From an uncultured Ignavibacteria bacterium (GTDB taxonomy: Bacteria; Bacteroidota; Ignavibacteria; Tepidaquicellales; Tepidaquicellaceae): a stretch of DNA of 24,094 nt. The notes beneath the pieces are model-generated. The model worked only from the letters and a program-made list of their open reading frames with translations, searched no databases and was not told where the DNA came from. Positions 15,858-23,241 of this stretch are shown here, piece by piece. The position numbers and the translations under genes are program-made. Location of the stretch: contig CALEVL010000243.1 in assembly GCA_937924675.1 (NCBI GenBank), positions 1 to 24,094 of the forward strand, in the 5' to 3' direction. Positions within the stretch are counted from its first letter, which is position 1, and each line of letters begins with the position of its first letter.

Positions 15858-15887
15858 ATTCAGGAAAGCTGATGAATAATCCTGAAT
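15858..15887. promoter_or_regulatory. Inverted repeat in the umuD/aat divergent promoter region
   Basis: ATTCAGGA (15858-15865) and TCCTGAAT (15880-15887) form a perfect 8-bp inverted repeat with a 14-bp spacer, centred in the 137-bp gap between the divergent umuD and aat starts. A terminator is not expected here, so an operator is the natural reading. A TATAAT (15851-15856) on the plus strand, just left of it, could be the aat -10 box, though no good -35 accompanies it. The repeat resembles no LexA box I know. Confidence 0.35.
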
Positions 15888-15939
15888 AAGCTGCATGATC
15901 CTTCTCTGAGAATTTTACAATTTCTAATGTGCTGATAAA

Positions 15940-16539
15940 TTGACGGAATACTTTACGCTTGATTGGGAACAGGTTCTTATGGGATATATTGAGGGAATTT
16001 TTCCAATGGGAAACAGCAACGGAACTGTAAGCTGGTATGAAGCCAATCCGAGAGCAGTCATACCTGTTGCAGATGAAGCCGGTGAATTGAGACTTTCCAG
16101 GTCATTAAGACAAGTTCTGAATAAGAAAGTATTCGAAATTCGTCATAATACAGAATTTAAAAAAGTAATAAAGCTGTGTGCGGAACGTGAGGATACTTGG
16201 ATTAATGAACTTATCGTGACATCATTCAGCGAGCTTCATAAAAAAGGTTTCGGGCATTCTATAGAAGCCTGGAAAGATGATGAACTGGTTGGCGGACTTT
16301 ACGGAATTTCATTTCGCGGTGCATTCTTTGGTGAATCAATGTTTTTCAGGGAAAATAACGCGTCAAAGGTTTGTGTTGTGAAGCTCTTTGAGATTTTAAA
16401 GAAGAATAATTTTCAGCTGTTTGACATACAGATGATGACTCCGCATTTTAAATCTCTGGGAGCTATTGAATTGTCTAAGGATAAATACAATTTACTCCTT
16501 GATAACGCAATGTCAGTGGAATGTAAATTTATTGTTTAA
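15940..16539 (+). CDS. aat: Leucyl/phenylalanyl-tRNA-protein transferase
   Basis: This 199-residue enzyme adds Leu or Phe from aminoacyl-tRNA to proteins bearing N-terminal Arg or Lys, marking them for ClpS/ClpAP degradation (N-degron pathway). Visible family motifs are GYIEGIFPM (15-23), SWYEANPRAVIP (31-42), LRLSRSLRQVL, WINELIVTSFSELHKKGFGH and the core VGGLYGISFRGAFFGESMF (117-135). The C-terminal DIQMMTPHFKSLGAIEL is typical. The start has to be TTG 15940: an in-frame TAA lies five codons upstream and the next Met is inside the conserved start. It is transcribed away from umuDC. No clpS or clpA gene lies in the window. Confidence 0.96.
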   Translation: MTEYFTLDWEQVLMGYIEGIFPMGNSNGTVSWYEANPRAVIPVADEAGELRLSRSLRQVLNKKVFEIRHNTEFKKVIKLCAEREDTWINELIVTSFSELHKKGFGHSIEAWKDDELVGGLYGISFRGAFFGESMFFRENNASKVCVVKLFEILKKNNFQLFDIQMMTPHFKSLGAIELSKDKYNLLLDNAMSVECKFIV

Positions 16540-16565
16540 TTTGCTAATCGTATTATTTAATTCAT

Positions 16566-16603
16566 AACCGGAGACCTAATGATTATTGCAATATGAGCCG
16601 GTT
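16566..16603 (+). terminator. Weak inverted repeat after aat
   Basis: AACCGG (16566-16571) and CCGGTT (16598-16603) are complementary, with a 26-nt loop, 27 bp after the aat stop. There is no T-run. It may be a poor terminator or part of the leader of the following gene. Little weight should be put on it. Confidence 0.2.
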
Positions 16604-16674
16604 CCGGATTTATGCAAAATATTGAATCCTTCAATACTCATTCAAACATTTTCTCAAATCAATTTTTGGTAAGC

Positions 16675-18447
16675 ATGATCAATTTAATGAAGCTTTTTTC
16701 TGTGCTGTTAATTCTATTGTCAAACATTTCATACTCACAAGTTATTGAAGAAACTTTGATCAGTGAATTTGATGTGCAGCAAAATGCAGATGTTTTTGAC
16801 TTCTCAATAGATAAGGCAACCGGAAAATATTGCTATGTGATTTGGAATAGTGACCATACAGCCGCAAAGATACAATATGGGAAATCGGTCTCGGAGGAAT
16901 TCAACAGCATAATTTCTGATAAGATAAGATTCTTTTCTGATGGAAGCTATGCTGCATTCGGAAATTTCTATGAAGATACTTCACGCAAGGCAACAGGAAC
17001 TTTGATCGTTAACGGGAAGAGTGTTTTTTCATCAGAGTATATTGACTGGTACAGTTCTTATATCAACAAAAATGATGAACTCATTCTGATTTCCAAAGAA
17101 GGTGATAAGTATTATCTGATAAGGTATTCTATAGATAAAGGTATAAAGAGATCAGAGCCGTACGATGAACTAAGAGCGGCATTTACAATGAAGCCTTCAA
17201 CATCGGAAGAAGGAGATGAATACATAAGCGATGATGAGTATCTTGTTGACGGGAACGGCAAAAGACTGTATGTAGGTGTTGCAAATAACAAGGCTTATCT
17301 GATCCAGGGTGATAAACGCGATGAGACACCATATACCGACATAGACTTCTCAAGCATAGTTTACGATCGAAACGGCGAGATGTGTTATATTGCTAAAAGC
17401 AACGGAGAATTATATACATCGCCCAAAGGATTTTTTGTAGTGAAAGCAGGGAAGAAGTTCAGAACTTTTGATTATATCTATCCGCCGTTGTATTTTGATG
17501 CATCAAATTCTATTTACTATATAGCTTCAGATTCCATAGCTGAATACGTATATGATTCCTATCTTGTGAAAAATGAAAAAAAGATCACTTCTCAGTCTTC
17601 TGCACGAGATAAAAATGTAACGTCCAGTATCCAGGAATTGAGAATTGATCCGGACGGAAGTATATCCTATGTTGCTTGGCAGGAGACAAAACAAGTAAGT
17701 GCCGACAATGTAGAATCATACAATACATCCCATAGTTTTGTAGAAGATGGGAAAGAATCATTTCTTGGATATAACCTAAGACCTATAGTCAGATGCAGCA
17801 ATGAAGAGATGCTGTTTGTGGCGCAGAGCAAACTAGGCGTTATGAAATTCGATCTGTTCAAATTTGACGGAAGTAATGTCAGAAAGGTAAATAAGGAAGG
17901 GTATGATGAAATCTATGGTTATGGTTTTACACCTGATGATAAAATCTACTATCTCGGAATGAGGGAGGACAAGACCGCTGATACTTACACAAGCAGTGTT
18001 GACCTTTACATTGATAATGTGAAGATTGGAAACTATGGCTATCTGATCTATCAATTAGCAGGTGATTCAGCTCAGGCGCTTGTTTATTCCGGTAAAGGTG
18101 ATTATGCATTTGTAACTGACGAGAAGTTAAGTGATAATATGTATTACAGTAGCATACATGTTAACGGAATAAAGCTTCCTCAACCCAAAATGTCTCAACC
18201 GGGCTCGGAACACATTTCTAATGTTTACAATTTATTCTACACATCGAACGGAAAAATGTTCTTTACGGCAACTACCAAGTCCGGTGAAAGTTATTCCGAT
18301 AATATTCTGGAAGCATTTGTTGATAATTCCTCACTGGGAAAAACCTACAACTCAATCGGCAAGATCACTTACGACAAGGACTTGAATAGTGCAAGCTTCC
18401 TCGCTTCAAGAGGTAAGGGTATTTACGAAGTTAAAGTAAAATTTTAA
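16675..18447 (+). CDS. Secreted repeat-rich (beta-propeller-like) protein of unknown function
   Basis: I do not recognise a named family. The 590-residue product starts with a signal peptide (MINLMKLFSVLLILLSNISYSQ), so it is exported; no lipobox is seen. I chose ATG 16675, with 16687 equally possible, because the longer frame from 16612 puts 21 polar residues in front of the signal. The mature part contains about ten short repeats of the form [acidic]-x-[D/N]-G-x-x-x-Y/F-x-A, for example YDRNGEMCYIAKSNGELY, FTPDDKIYYLGM and YTSNGKMFFTATTKSGESY, spaced about 40-60 residues. This pattern is typical of WD40/TolB-like beta-propellers. There is no C-terminal sorting domain. It stands between aat and the convergent comEC gene, which ends 4 bp away. 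Confidence 0.8.
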   Translation: MINLMKLFSVLLILLSNISYSQVIEETLISEFDVQQNADVFDFSIDKATGKYCYVIWNSDHTAAKIQYGKSVSEEFNSIISDKIRFFSDGSYAAFGNFYEDTSRKATGTLIVNGKSVFSSEYIDWYSSYINKNDELILISKEGDKYYLIRYSIDKGIKRSEPYDELRAAFTMKPSTSEEGDEYISDDEYLVDGNGKRLYVGVANNKAYLIQGDKRDETPYTDIDFSSIVYDRNGEMCYIAKSNGELYTSPKGFFVVKAGKKFRTFDYIYPPLYFDASNSIYYIASDSIAEYVYDSYLVKNEKKITSQSSARDKNVTSSIQELRIDPDGSISYVAWQETKQVSADNVESYNTSHSFVEDGKESFLGYNLRPIVRCSNEEMLFVAQSKLGVMKFDLFKFDGSNVRKVNKEGYDEIYGYGFTPDDKIYYLGMREDKTADTYTSSVDLYIDNVKIGNYGYLIYQLAGDSAQALVYSGKGDYAFVTDEKLSDNMYYSSIHVNGIKLPQPKMSQPGSEHISNVYNLFYTSNGKMFFTATTKSGESYSDNILEAFVDNSSLGKTYNSIGKITYDKDLNSASFLASRGKGIYEVKVKF

Positions 18448-18451
18448 ACGA

Positions 18452-20905
18452 TTATCTGTAGTATGATTCTTTGATATTTATTGTGTGGCCATCAGTAACA
18501 ATAGTGATGCCTCCATTTTGATCTGTCCGACAGATTTCTGAACCTGTATGCCGGTACCTTTTCAAGACTTCAGATGACGGATGTCCGAATTTATTATTTT
18601 GTCCGCAGGAAATTATCACTGCCTCAGGTCTTACATTGGAAAGGAATTCGGACGTTGATGATGTGCTGCTGCCATGATGTGCAGATTTGAGAATGTCTGC
18701 TGACAGGAATGTTCCATACTTCTCAACAAGATATTTTTCTGCTTCGACTTCAATATCACCGGTAAATAAAATTTCTGCCTCTTTGTATTTGAGAAGAAAT
18801 ACTACCGATGAATTGTTCAGGTTATCTTCCACCTCTTTATTCAGTTGTGCATTCTGTTTGCTTTCCGGAAATAGAAAGTAGAACCTGACCTCACCTGCGC
18901 CGTCGATAATATCTCCCGCAGCTGCCTCATAAAGTTTGATGTTTTTGCTCATTGCTCTATCGTAAATTGCAGATGGCCTAGGTTGTTCCATTCCGTTTGA
19001 TGAGTATACTAACAGTTTGACTCTGAAATTATTCAATATGTATGATGCTCCGCCAATGTGGTCTGCATGATTGTGTGTCAGGATCAGCAGATCGATTTCC
19101 TTTATTCCATTCCTCCGCAGAAACGGTGCAAGTGTTCTTTCACCAATATCATATCCATTGGCTGAGTTGCCGCAGTCAACGATTATGTTCTTTTCATCAG
19201 GAGTTTGTATCAGAATGCAGTCACCTTGTCCGGCATCAAGCATTGTGATCGACAGTTCATCTTTCCTGAAATGGAAATCTGTCTTGAAAGCATAGATGAT
19301 GACCAGCGAGATAATTGACCGCGAGATAAATGCTTTGAGATTCGCCGATGTAGCAACGAGCAACAGGCAAACGTACAAGCCTGTTATCTGAATTGTATTC
19401 AATTCCTCAACATAGAAAGATGCACCGGGAATTTTTGCGGATTGCCTGATAATAAATAATTGCAAGCTAAGCAGAAGATTATTTGTTTCGGCTGCAAAGG
19501 ATGCAAAAGATTCTGAGATCAGTGACAAAGAGATCTGCATAAAACCTATGGCTAGTGAAAGGTTTGCAAGCGGAACAGCCACAATGTTTACGATCAATGA
19601 TATCAAAGAGACCTTTCCGAAATAAGATGCTGTAATCGGAAGAGTACCCACCTGTGCTGCAAAAGTTGTCAAGAATGCCGCTAATATATTTCTGAATATT
19701 CTCAGCGCATTGCTTTTGCTGATGACAAGATTTGAAATGAGATGCTTATCAAGCTTTTCATAGATCCAAACCATGGATATAGTCGCTGCAAAAGATAGAA
19801 TAAATCCTGCATCAAAAAGAAGCCTTGAATCATACAAGAGTATCAAGCATGCTGACACACCGAGTATGTTGTAAAACTGTGACTTCCTTTGTATCCTGAA
19901 TGACACTAATGCCAAACCACCCATAAGAGATGCACGTACAATTGATGCTGTGTTTCCGGTCAGCATGCAATAGAAGATGAGAAATATTAATATCACGATC
20001 AGTTTGAGTGTAGTGTTGAGTCTGAAAATAGAAAGCAGAATGGAAAGTGACAATATCAGGTATGCAACATTGAGCCCCGATACTGCAATGAGATGCGATA
20101 CTCCGGCATTCATGAAATCCAGTTTCACTTCATCTCTTATGTCTGATCTGTCCCCGACCACCAGCCCTTTCAGAAATTCTGCTTCATCACCATGAGACTG
20201 TGTCTCAATACTTCTTATAGAATACATTTTCGAAGTGTAGATTATGTCCTGCATTACAAAATCAAGATTGCTTCGTGACAGCAATGTTACATTTGAAAAT
20301 CCGTAAACACGAAAGGTCTTGTATATGCCTTTCATGAAAAGATACTTTCTATAATCAAACTCTCCTTCATTTTTTCTGCCTGGTGGTTCTGTAATAGTTC
20401 CTTTCAGAATCAGCAGATCGCCGGGCATTATTTTCAATTCAGAAGTATCGTGTCTTGACTTTGTAATCGTTACCAGAAAATCTCCTTCCGTTTTCAGCGT
20501 CTCACGCGCATATATGAACCTTGAGCTAAGTGTGAAGCGAACTCTGGCACTGTCATGGTCTGGAAGGTCGTTCACAATACCTGTTAGCAATACCGATTCA
20601 TTTTTATGTGTGGTCTTTAGCCGGGCAACTGATTCATCAGAAATGTTGAATGAATCAAAGTTGAATTTTGCTAAGCCTGTTATGAAGATCAGAAGGTAGA
20701 TAACTGATTGTAACATGACAGGCTTAAATCTCAGCAACACGACTGCCATTATGCACAGCGATAAGGCAATAGCAAGATGTGATTTATTGAGAGGCAGAAA
20801 ACTACCGGCAATGATACCTGCTGTCAATGGTAACGAATATTTTATTGCAGGTATCGTTGATACTTTATTTATACATGAAATTGACACTCTGAAATGTACA
20901 TTCAT
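18452..20905 (-). CDS. comEC: ComEC/Rec2-type DNA-uptake channel protein
   Basis: This 817-residue inner-membrane protein forms the channel for single-stranded DNA entry during natural transformation. In order it has N-terminal TM helices (about 25-80), the soluble OB-like DUF4131 region (about 100-210), the Competence domain with GVSHLIAVSGLNVAYL (268-283) and many TM helices to about 540, and a C-terminal metallo-beta-lactamase domain. That domain keeps the metal motif LTHNHADH (H611, H613, D615, H616), FTGDI (D717) and SAHHGSS (H743/H744), and is probably a nuclease. The full three-domain layout is complete. The start is ATG 20905 with AAGGTG 7 nt upstream. A hairpin covers that ribosome-binding site. 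No other competence gene is in the window. Confidence 0.95.
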   Translation of the reverse strand: MNVHFRVSISCINKVSTIPAIKYSLPLTAGIIAGSFLPLNKSHLAIALSLCIMAVVLLRFKPVMLQSVIYLLIFITGLAKFNFDSFNISDESVARLKTTHKNESVLLTGIVNDLPDHDSARVRFTLSSRFIYARETLKTEGDFLVTITKSRHDTSELKIMPGDLLILKGTITEPPGRKNEGEFDYRKYLFMKGIYKTFRVYGFSNVTLLSRSNLDFVMQDIIYTSKMYSIRSIETQSHGDEAEFLKGLVVGDRSDIRDEVKLDFMNAGVSHLIAVSGLNVAYLILSLSILLSIFRLNTTLKLIVILIFLIFYCMLTGNTASIVRASLMGGLALVSFRIQRKSQFYNILGVSACLILLYDSRLLFDAGFILSFAATISMVWIYEKLDKHLISNLVISKSNALRIFRNILAAFLTTFAAQVGTLPITASYFGKVSLISLIVNIVAVPLANLSLAIGFMQISLSLISESFASFAAETNNLLLSLQLFIIRQSAKIPGASFYVEELNTIQITGLYVCLLLVATSANLKAFISRSIISLVIIYAFKTDFHFRKDELSITMLDAGQGDCILIQTPDEKNIIVDCGNSANGYDIGERTLAPFLRRNGIKEIDLLILTHNHADHIGGASYILNNFRVKLLVYSSNGMEQPRPSAIYDRAMSKNIKLYEAAAGDIIDGAGEVRFYFLFPESKQNAQLNKEVEDNLNNSSVVFLLKYKEAEILFTGDIEVEAEKYLVEKYGTFLSADILKSAHHGSSTSSTSEFLSNVRPEAVIISCGQNNKFGHPSSEVLKRYRHTGSEICRTDQNGGITIVTDGHTINIKESYYR

Positions 20906-20912
20906 TATGATA

Positions 20913-20956
20913 CACCTTCAAAAAGTTTTTCACTGTTTTGTGAAAAGAGTTTGAAG
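20913..20956 (-). promoter_or_regulatory. Leader hairpin overlapping the comEC ribosome-binding site
   Basis: In the comEC transcript, CTTCAAA pairs with TTTGAAG (20956-20950 with 20922-20916) and TTTTCAC pairs with GTGAAAA (20946-20940 with 20933-20927). This makes two 7-bp stems with a small internal loop and a 6-nt end loop. The Shine-Dalgarno GAAGGTG (20919-20913) begins inside the 3' arm, so folding would partly hide it. The same dyad could instead be a DNA operator between comEC and the phosphorylase gene. Confidence 0.4.
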
Positions 20957-21029
20957 AATTGGGGGAATCAATTTTTGTGGTTTGTATCAAGACTTTCAAA
21001 AGGAATTATAATTGCATAATTTAACCGCC

Positions 21030-22334
21030 ATGAATCCATCAGAACTAATTAAGAAGAAAAGAAATAATCTTGCACTGACAGACGATGAACTAAAGTATTT
21101 GATCGATGGCTATTTATCAGGCAAGATAGAAGAGTATCAGATGTCATCATTTCTTATGGCTGTTTATTTCAGAGGAATGAATGACGAAGAAACATTTCAG
21201 CTCACCGAGATCATGTTAAGGAGCGGAGTAGTTCTGGATCTTAGCTCTTTAAATATGCCGAAGATCGATAAGCATTCCACCGGTGGAGTGGGTGACAAGA
21301 CTTCTCTAATACTCGCGCCGCTGGTTGCTTGTGAAGGTATAGCAGTGCCAATGATATCCGGCAGGGGACTAGGGCATACAGGCGGTACGCTTGATAAGTT
21401 AGAATCAATCCCCGGATTTGATGTCAATGTTAGTATAGATGAGTTTGCCAATTTGCTTAAGGATAATGGCGTAGTCATGGCCGGACAGACAAAGGATTTT
21501 GCTCCGGCGGATAAACGGCTTTATTCATTGAGGGATGTGACGGCAACTGTGGAATGCATTCCGCTGATTACATCAAGTATCATGAGTAAGAAATTGGCAG
21601 AGGGAGCCGATGGATTTGTGTTTGATGTAAAAATTGGTTGCGGTGCGAATCTTCCGGGAATCGATCAGCCAATAGAACTCGCAAAGAAACTGATTCATAC
21701 TTCCCGTAAGTCCGGCAAAAAGGCAATTGCAGTGTTATCGGATATGGAGCAACCGCTCGGAAAAAAGATTGGTAATTGGCTCGAAGTCGAAGAGTCAATT
21801 GAGCTGATGTCCGGTTCTATGATTCCGGATCTTTTCAAACTCACTACATTGCTCGCCGGTGCAATGATTTATCTTGGGGGAAAATCCAATAGCATCGAAG
21901 ATGGCGAGAAGAAAGCAGTGACAAGACTCATGGACAAAAGCGCGTACAGAAAATTTCTTGATATCGTAAGATTTCAGAAAGGAGATGTTGAGTATGTAAA
22001 GGATTGGACAAGGCTCAAGAGAAGCGGAATTGCCAGAAGTCTGTTTGCCAACAGCGACGGATTCATTTCTGAATTGAAGGCAGATGAAATGGGCTTTGCA
22101 GCAATTGAACTTGGCTGCGGCAGAAAAAAGATTGAAGACAAGATCGATCCTCTGGCAGGAATAATTCTGCATTCTAAGATTGGTGATGAAGTGAAGACGG
22201 GTGATGCCTTGCTTGAAATGTATGCAGATTCTTCTGAAAAACTTGACAGGGCTGAAGAAAGATTGAATAGAGCAATTGAAATTTCTCGTGAGAAACCGCT
22301 CGAAAGGAAATTGATCATTGATATATTGGATTAA
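21030..22334 (+). CDS. deoA: Thymidine/pyrimidine-nucleoside phosphorylase
   Basis: This roughly 434-residue enzyme cleaves thymidine or other pyrimidine nucleosides with phosphate to base and (deoxy)ribose-1-phosphate, in nucleoside salvage. The N-terminal helical domain includes SELIKKKRNNLALTDDEL. The phosphate-binding signature is KHSTGGVGDKTSLILAP, followed by ISGRGLGHTGGTLDKLESIPG. The substrate and catalytic block is DVTATVECIPLITSSIMSKK, then LAEGADGFVFDVKIGCGAN. The C-terminal domain (from about residue 340) is of the usual phosphorylase type. The start at ATG 21030 aligns with E. coli DeoA; a TTG at 21012, six codons earlier, has AGGA 7 nt upstream and may be the true start. Thymidine-only (DeoA) and broad (Pdp) specificity cannot be told apart here. 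It is divergent from comEC. Confidence 0.94.
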   Translation: MNPSELIKKKRNNLALTDDELKYLIDGYLSGKIEEYQMSSFLMAVYFRGMNDEETFQLTEIMLRSGVVLDLSSLNMPKIDKHSTGGVGDKTSLILAPLVACEGIAVPMISGRGLGHTGGTLDKLESIPGFDVNVSIDEFANLLKDNGVVMAGQTKDFAPADKRLYSLRDVTATVECIPLITSSIMSKKLAEGADGFVFDVKIGCGANLPGIDQPIELAKKLIHTSRKSGKKAIAVLSDMEQPLGKKIGNWLEVEESIELMSGSMIPDLFKLTTLLAGAMIYLGGKSNSIEDGEKKAVTRLMDKSAYRKFLDIVRFQKGDVEYVKDWTRLKRSGIARSLFANSDGFISELKADEMGFAAIELGCGRKKIEDKIDPLAGIILHSKIGDEVKTGDALLEMYADSSEKLDRAEERLNRAIEISREKPLERKLIIDILD

Positions 22335-22337
22335 GCT

Positions 22338-22412
22338 ATGAAAGAAAATTTACATGAACTAATCTGGAGTCTTAAAATATTGAAATTACAAAACCAAACT
22401 CATAACATTTGA
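22338..22412 (+). CDS. Possible 24-residue ORF
   Basis: A frame from ATG 22338 starts 3 bp after the phosphorylase stop and ends TGA one base before the ATG of the 44-residue membrane protein (TGA A ATG). The product begins MKENLHELIWSLKILKL and has an amphipathic look. It has no Shine-Dalgarno sequence. The exact fit into the gap suggests a coupled leader peptide, but chance is quite possible. Confidence 0.22.
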   Translation: MKENLHELIWSLKILKLQNQTHNI

Positions 22413-22413
22413 A

Positions 22414-22548
22414 ATGGAAGACGTTAAACCAAAAAGAAGATTTGACAGCAATCTGGCCAAAGTAATGCTGGCGGTTATCATTATTGCAACTATATTTTCT
22501 GTTTACATGACCATCAAACTGATCATTCATGGCTTTACATTCAGATAG
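22414..22548 (+). CDS. Small single-pass membrane protein, 44 residues
   Basis: This ORF was found by reading the gap after the phosphorylase gene. It encodes 44 residues: a basic cytosolic start (MEDVKPKRRFDSNLAKV), one hydrophobic helix of about 23 residues (LAVIIIATIFSVYMTIKLII, 19-40) and a short tail HGFTFR. Positive charge before the helix predicts an N-in topology. It ends 8 bp before the convergent dehydrogenase-like gene, filling the gap neatly. I do not recognise the family. The clear membrane-protein pattern makes it more likely real than not; it would be transcribed with the phosphorylase. Confidence 0.6.
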   Translation: MEDVKPKRRFDSNLAKVMLAVIIIATIFSVYMTIKLIIHGFTFR

Positions 22549-22556
22549 CCGATATA

Positions 22557-23231
22557 TTATTTTGAGATCATGCCTTCTAAATATTTTTCTTTCAGAAGGG
22601 GAGTGATACGATATCGGTCTTCTCCGAATTCATGAAACATTGATTCGATTATTTTATAAACCAGATCAATGCCAAGTTTTTCACTCCATTCTATCGGTCC
22701 GTAAGGATAATTTGTGCCAAGTTTCATTGCCGTATCAATGTCTTCCCTGTTTGAAGTTCCTTCCTGCAACACGAGATATGCTTCATTAATGATCAATGTA
22801 ATGATCCGCATGGCAATCAATCCCGGCTTGTCAGGTGAAACTAGTATCTGTTTGCCCCCGCTTGTAAAGAGATCTTTAATGCTTTCGATTTTTTGTGCGT
22901 CAGTAAATTTAGTTGATGAAATTTCAATCGCTTTGGCAGATGAAAATCCGGGATAAAGACTAATGCCTGCAAGATTTTCCGGTGAACTTATCTCAGATGC
23001 TTGTTCTAATGCAGTAATACAAAGTGAATTTGAAACGATCACGCATGATGGATTCTTGCTTTCGATGAAATTCAGAATTTTGAACTTCATTTCCCTGTCG
23101 TAATAAGTGAGTTCAAAAACTATGTCAACCTTGTCGTCAAGCTCATCACAAATTTCACTTTTTTCTTTAAGCAGTTCAGAGAGTTCTGAAATGAGTGCTT
23201 CGCTGTCTCCTATAAGAAATATTTTCTTCAT
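22557..23231 (-). CDS. 3-hydroxyacyl-CoA dehydrogenase-like protein, catalytically degenerate
   Basis: This 224-residue protein is shorter than the usual 280 or so. The C-terminal half (about 135-200) is a clear 3HCDH domain: DKPGLIAMRIITLIINEAYL, then EDIDTAMKLGTNYPYGPIEW. The N-terminal Rossmann half is shortened, and the NAD-binding GxGxxG is replaced by LIGDSEAL. In the motif normally reading H-F-F-N-P with a Glu 12 residues on, it has S91-L-Y-P-G and E103: the catalytic Glu is kept but the His is Ser. The conserved Asn after PGF is Met (PGLIAMR), and the SNTSS loop is shortened. It is therefore unlikely to be an ordinary dehydrogenase and may bind acyl-CoA or act as a regulator. Its start is 10 bp from the divergent TIGR02757 start. 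Confidence 0.85.
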   Translation of the reverse strand: MKKIFLIGDSEALISELSELLKEKSEICDELDDKVDIVFELTYYDREMKFKILNFIESKNPSCVIVSNSLCITALEQASEISSPENLAGISLYPGFSSAKAIEISSTKFTDAQKIESIKDLFTSGGKQILVSPDKPGLIAMRIITLIINEAYLVLQEGTSNREDIDTAMKLGTNYPYGPIEWSEKLGIDLVYKIIESMFHEFGEDRYRITPLLKEKYLEGMISK

Positions 23232-23241
23232 TTAATAAAGT

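Noticed and set aside
16612..16674. Upstream start of the secreted repeat protein
   Set aside because: It would place 21 polar residues before an otherwise perfect signal peptide and has no ribosome-binding site.
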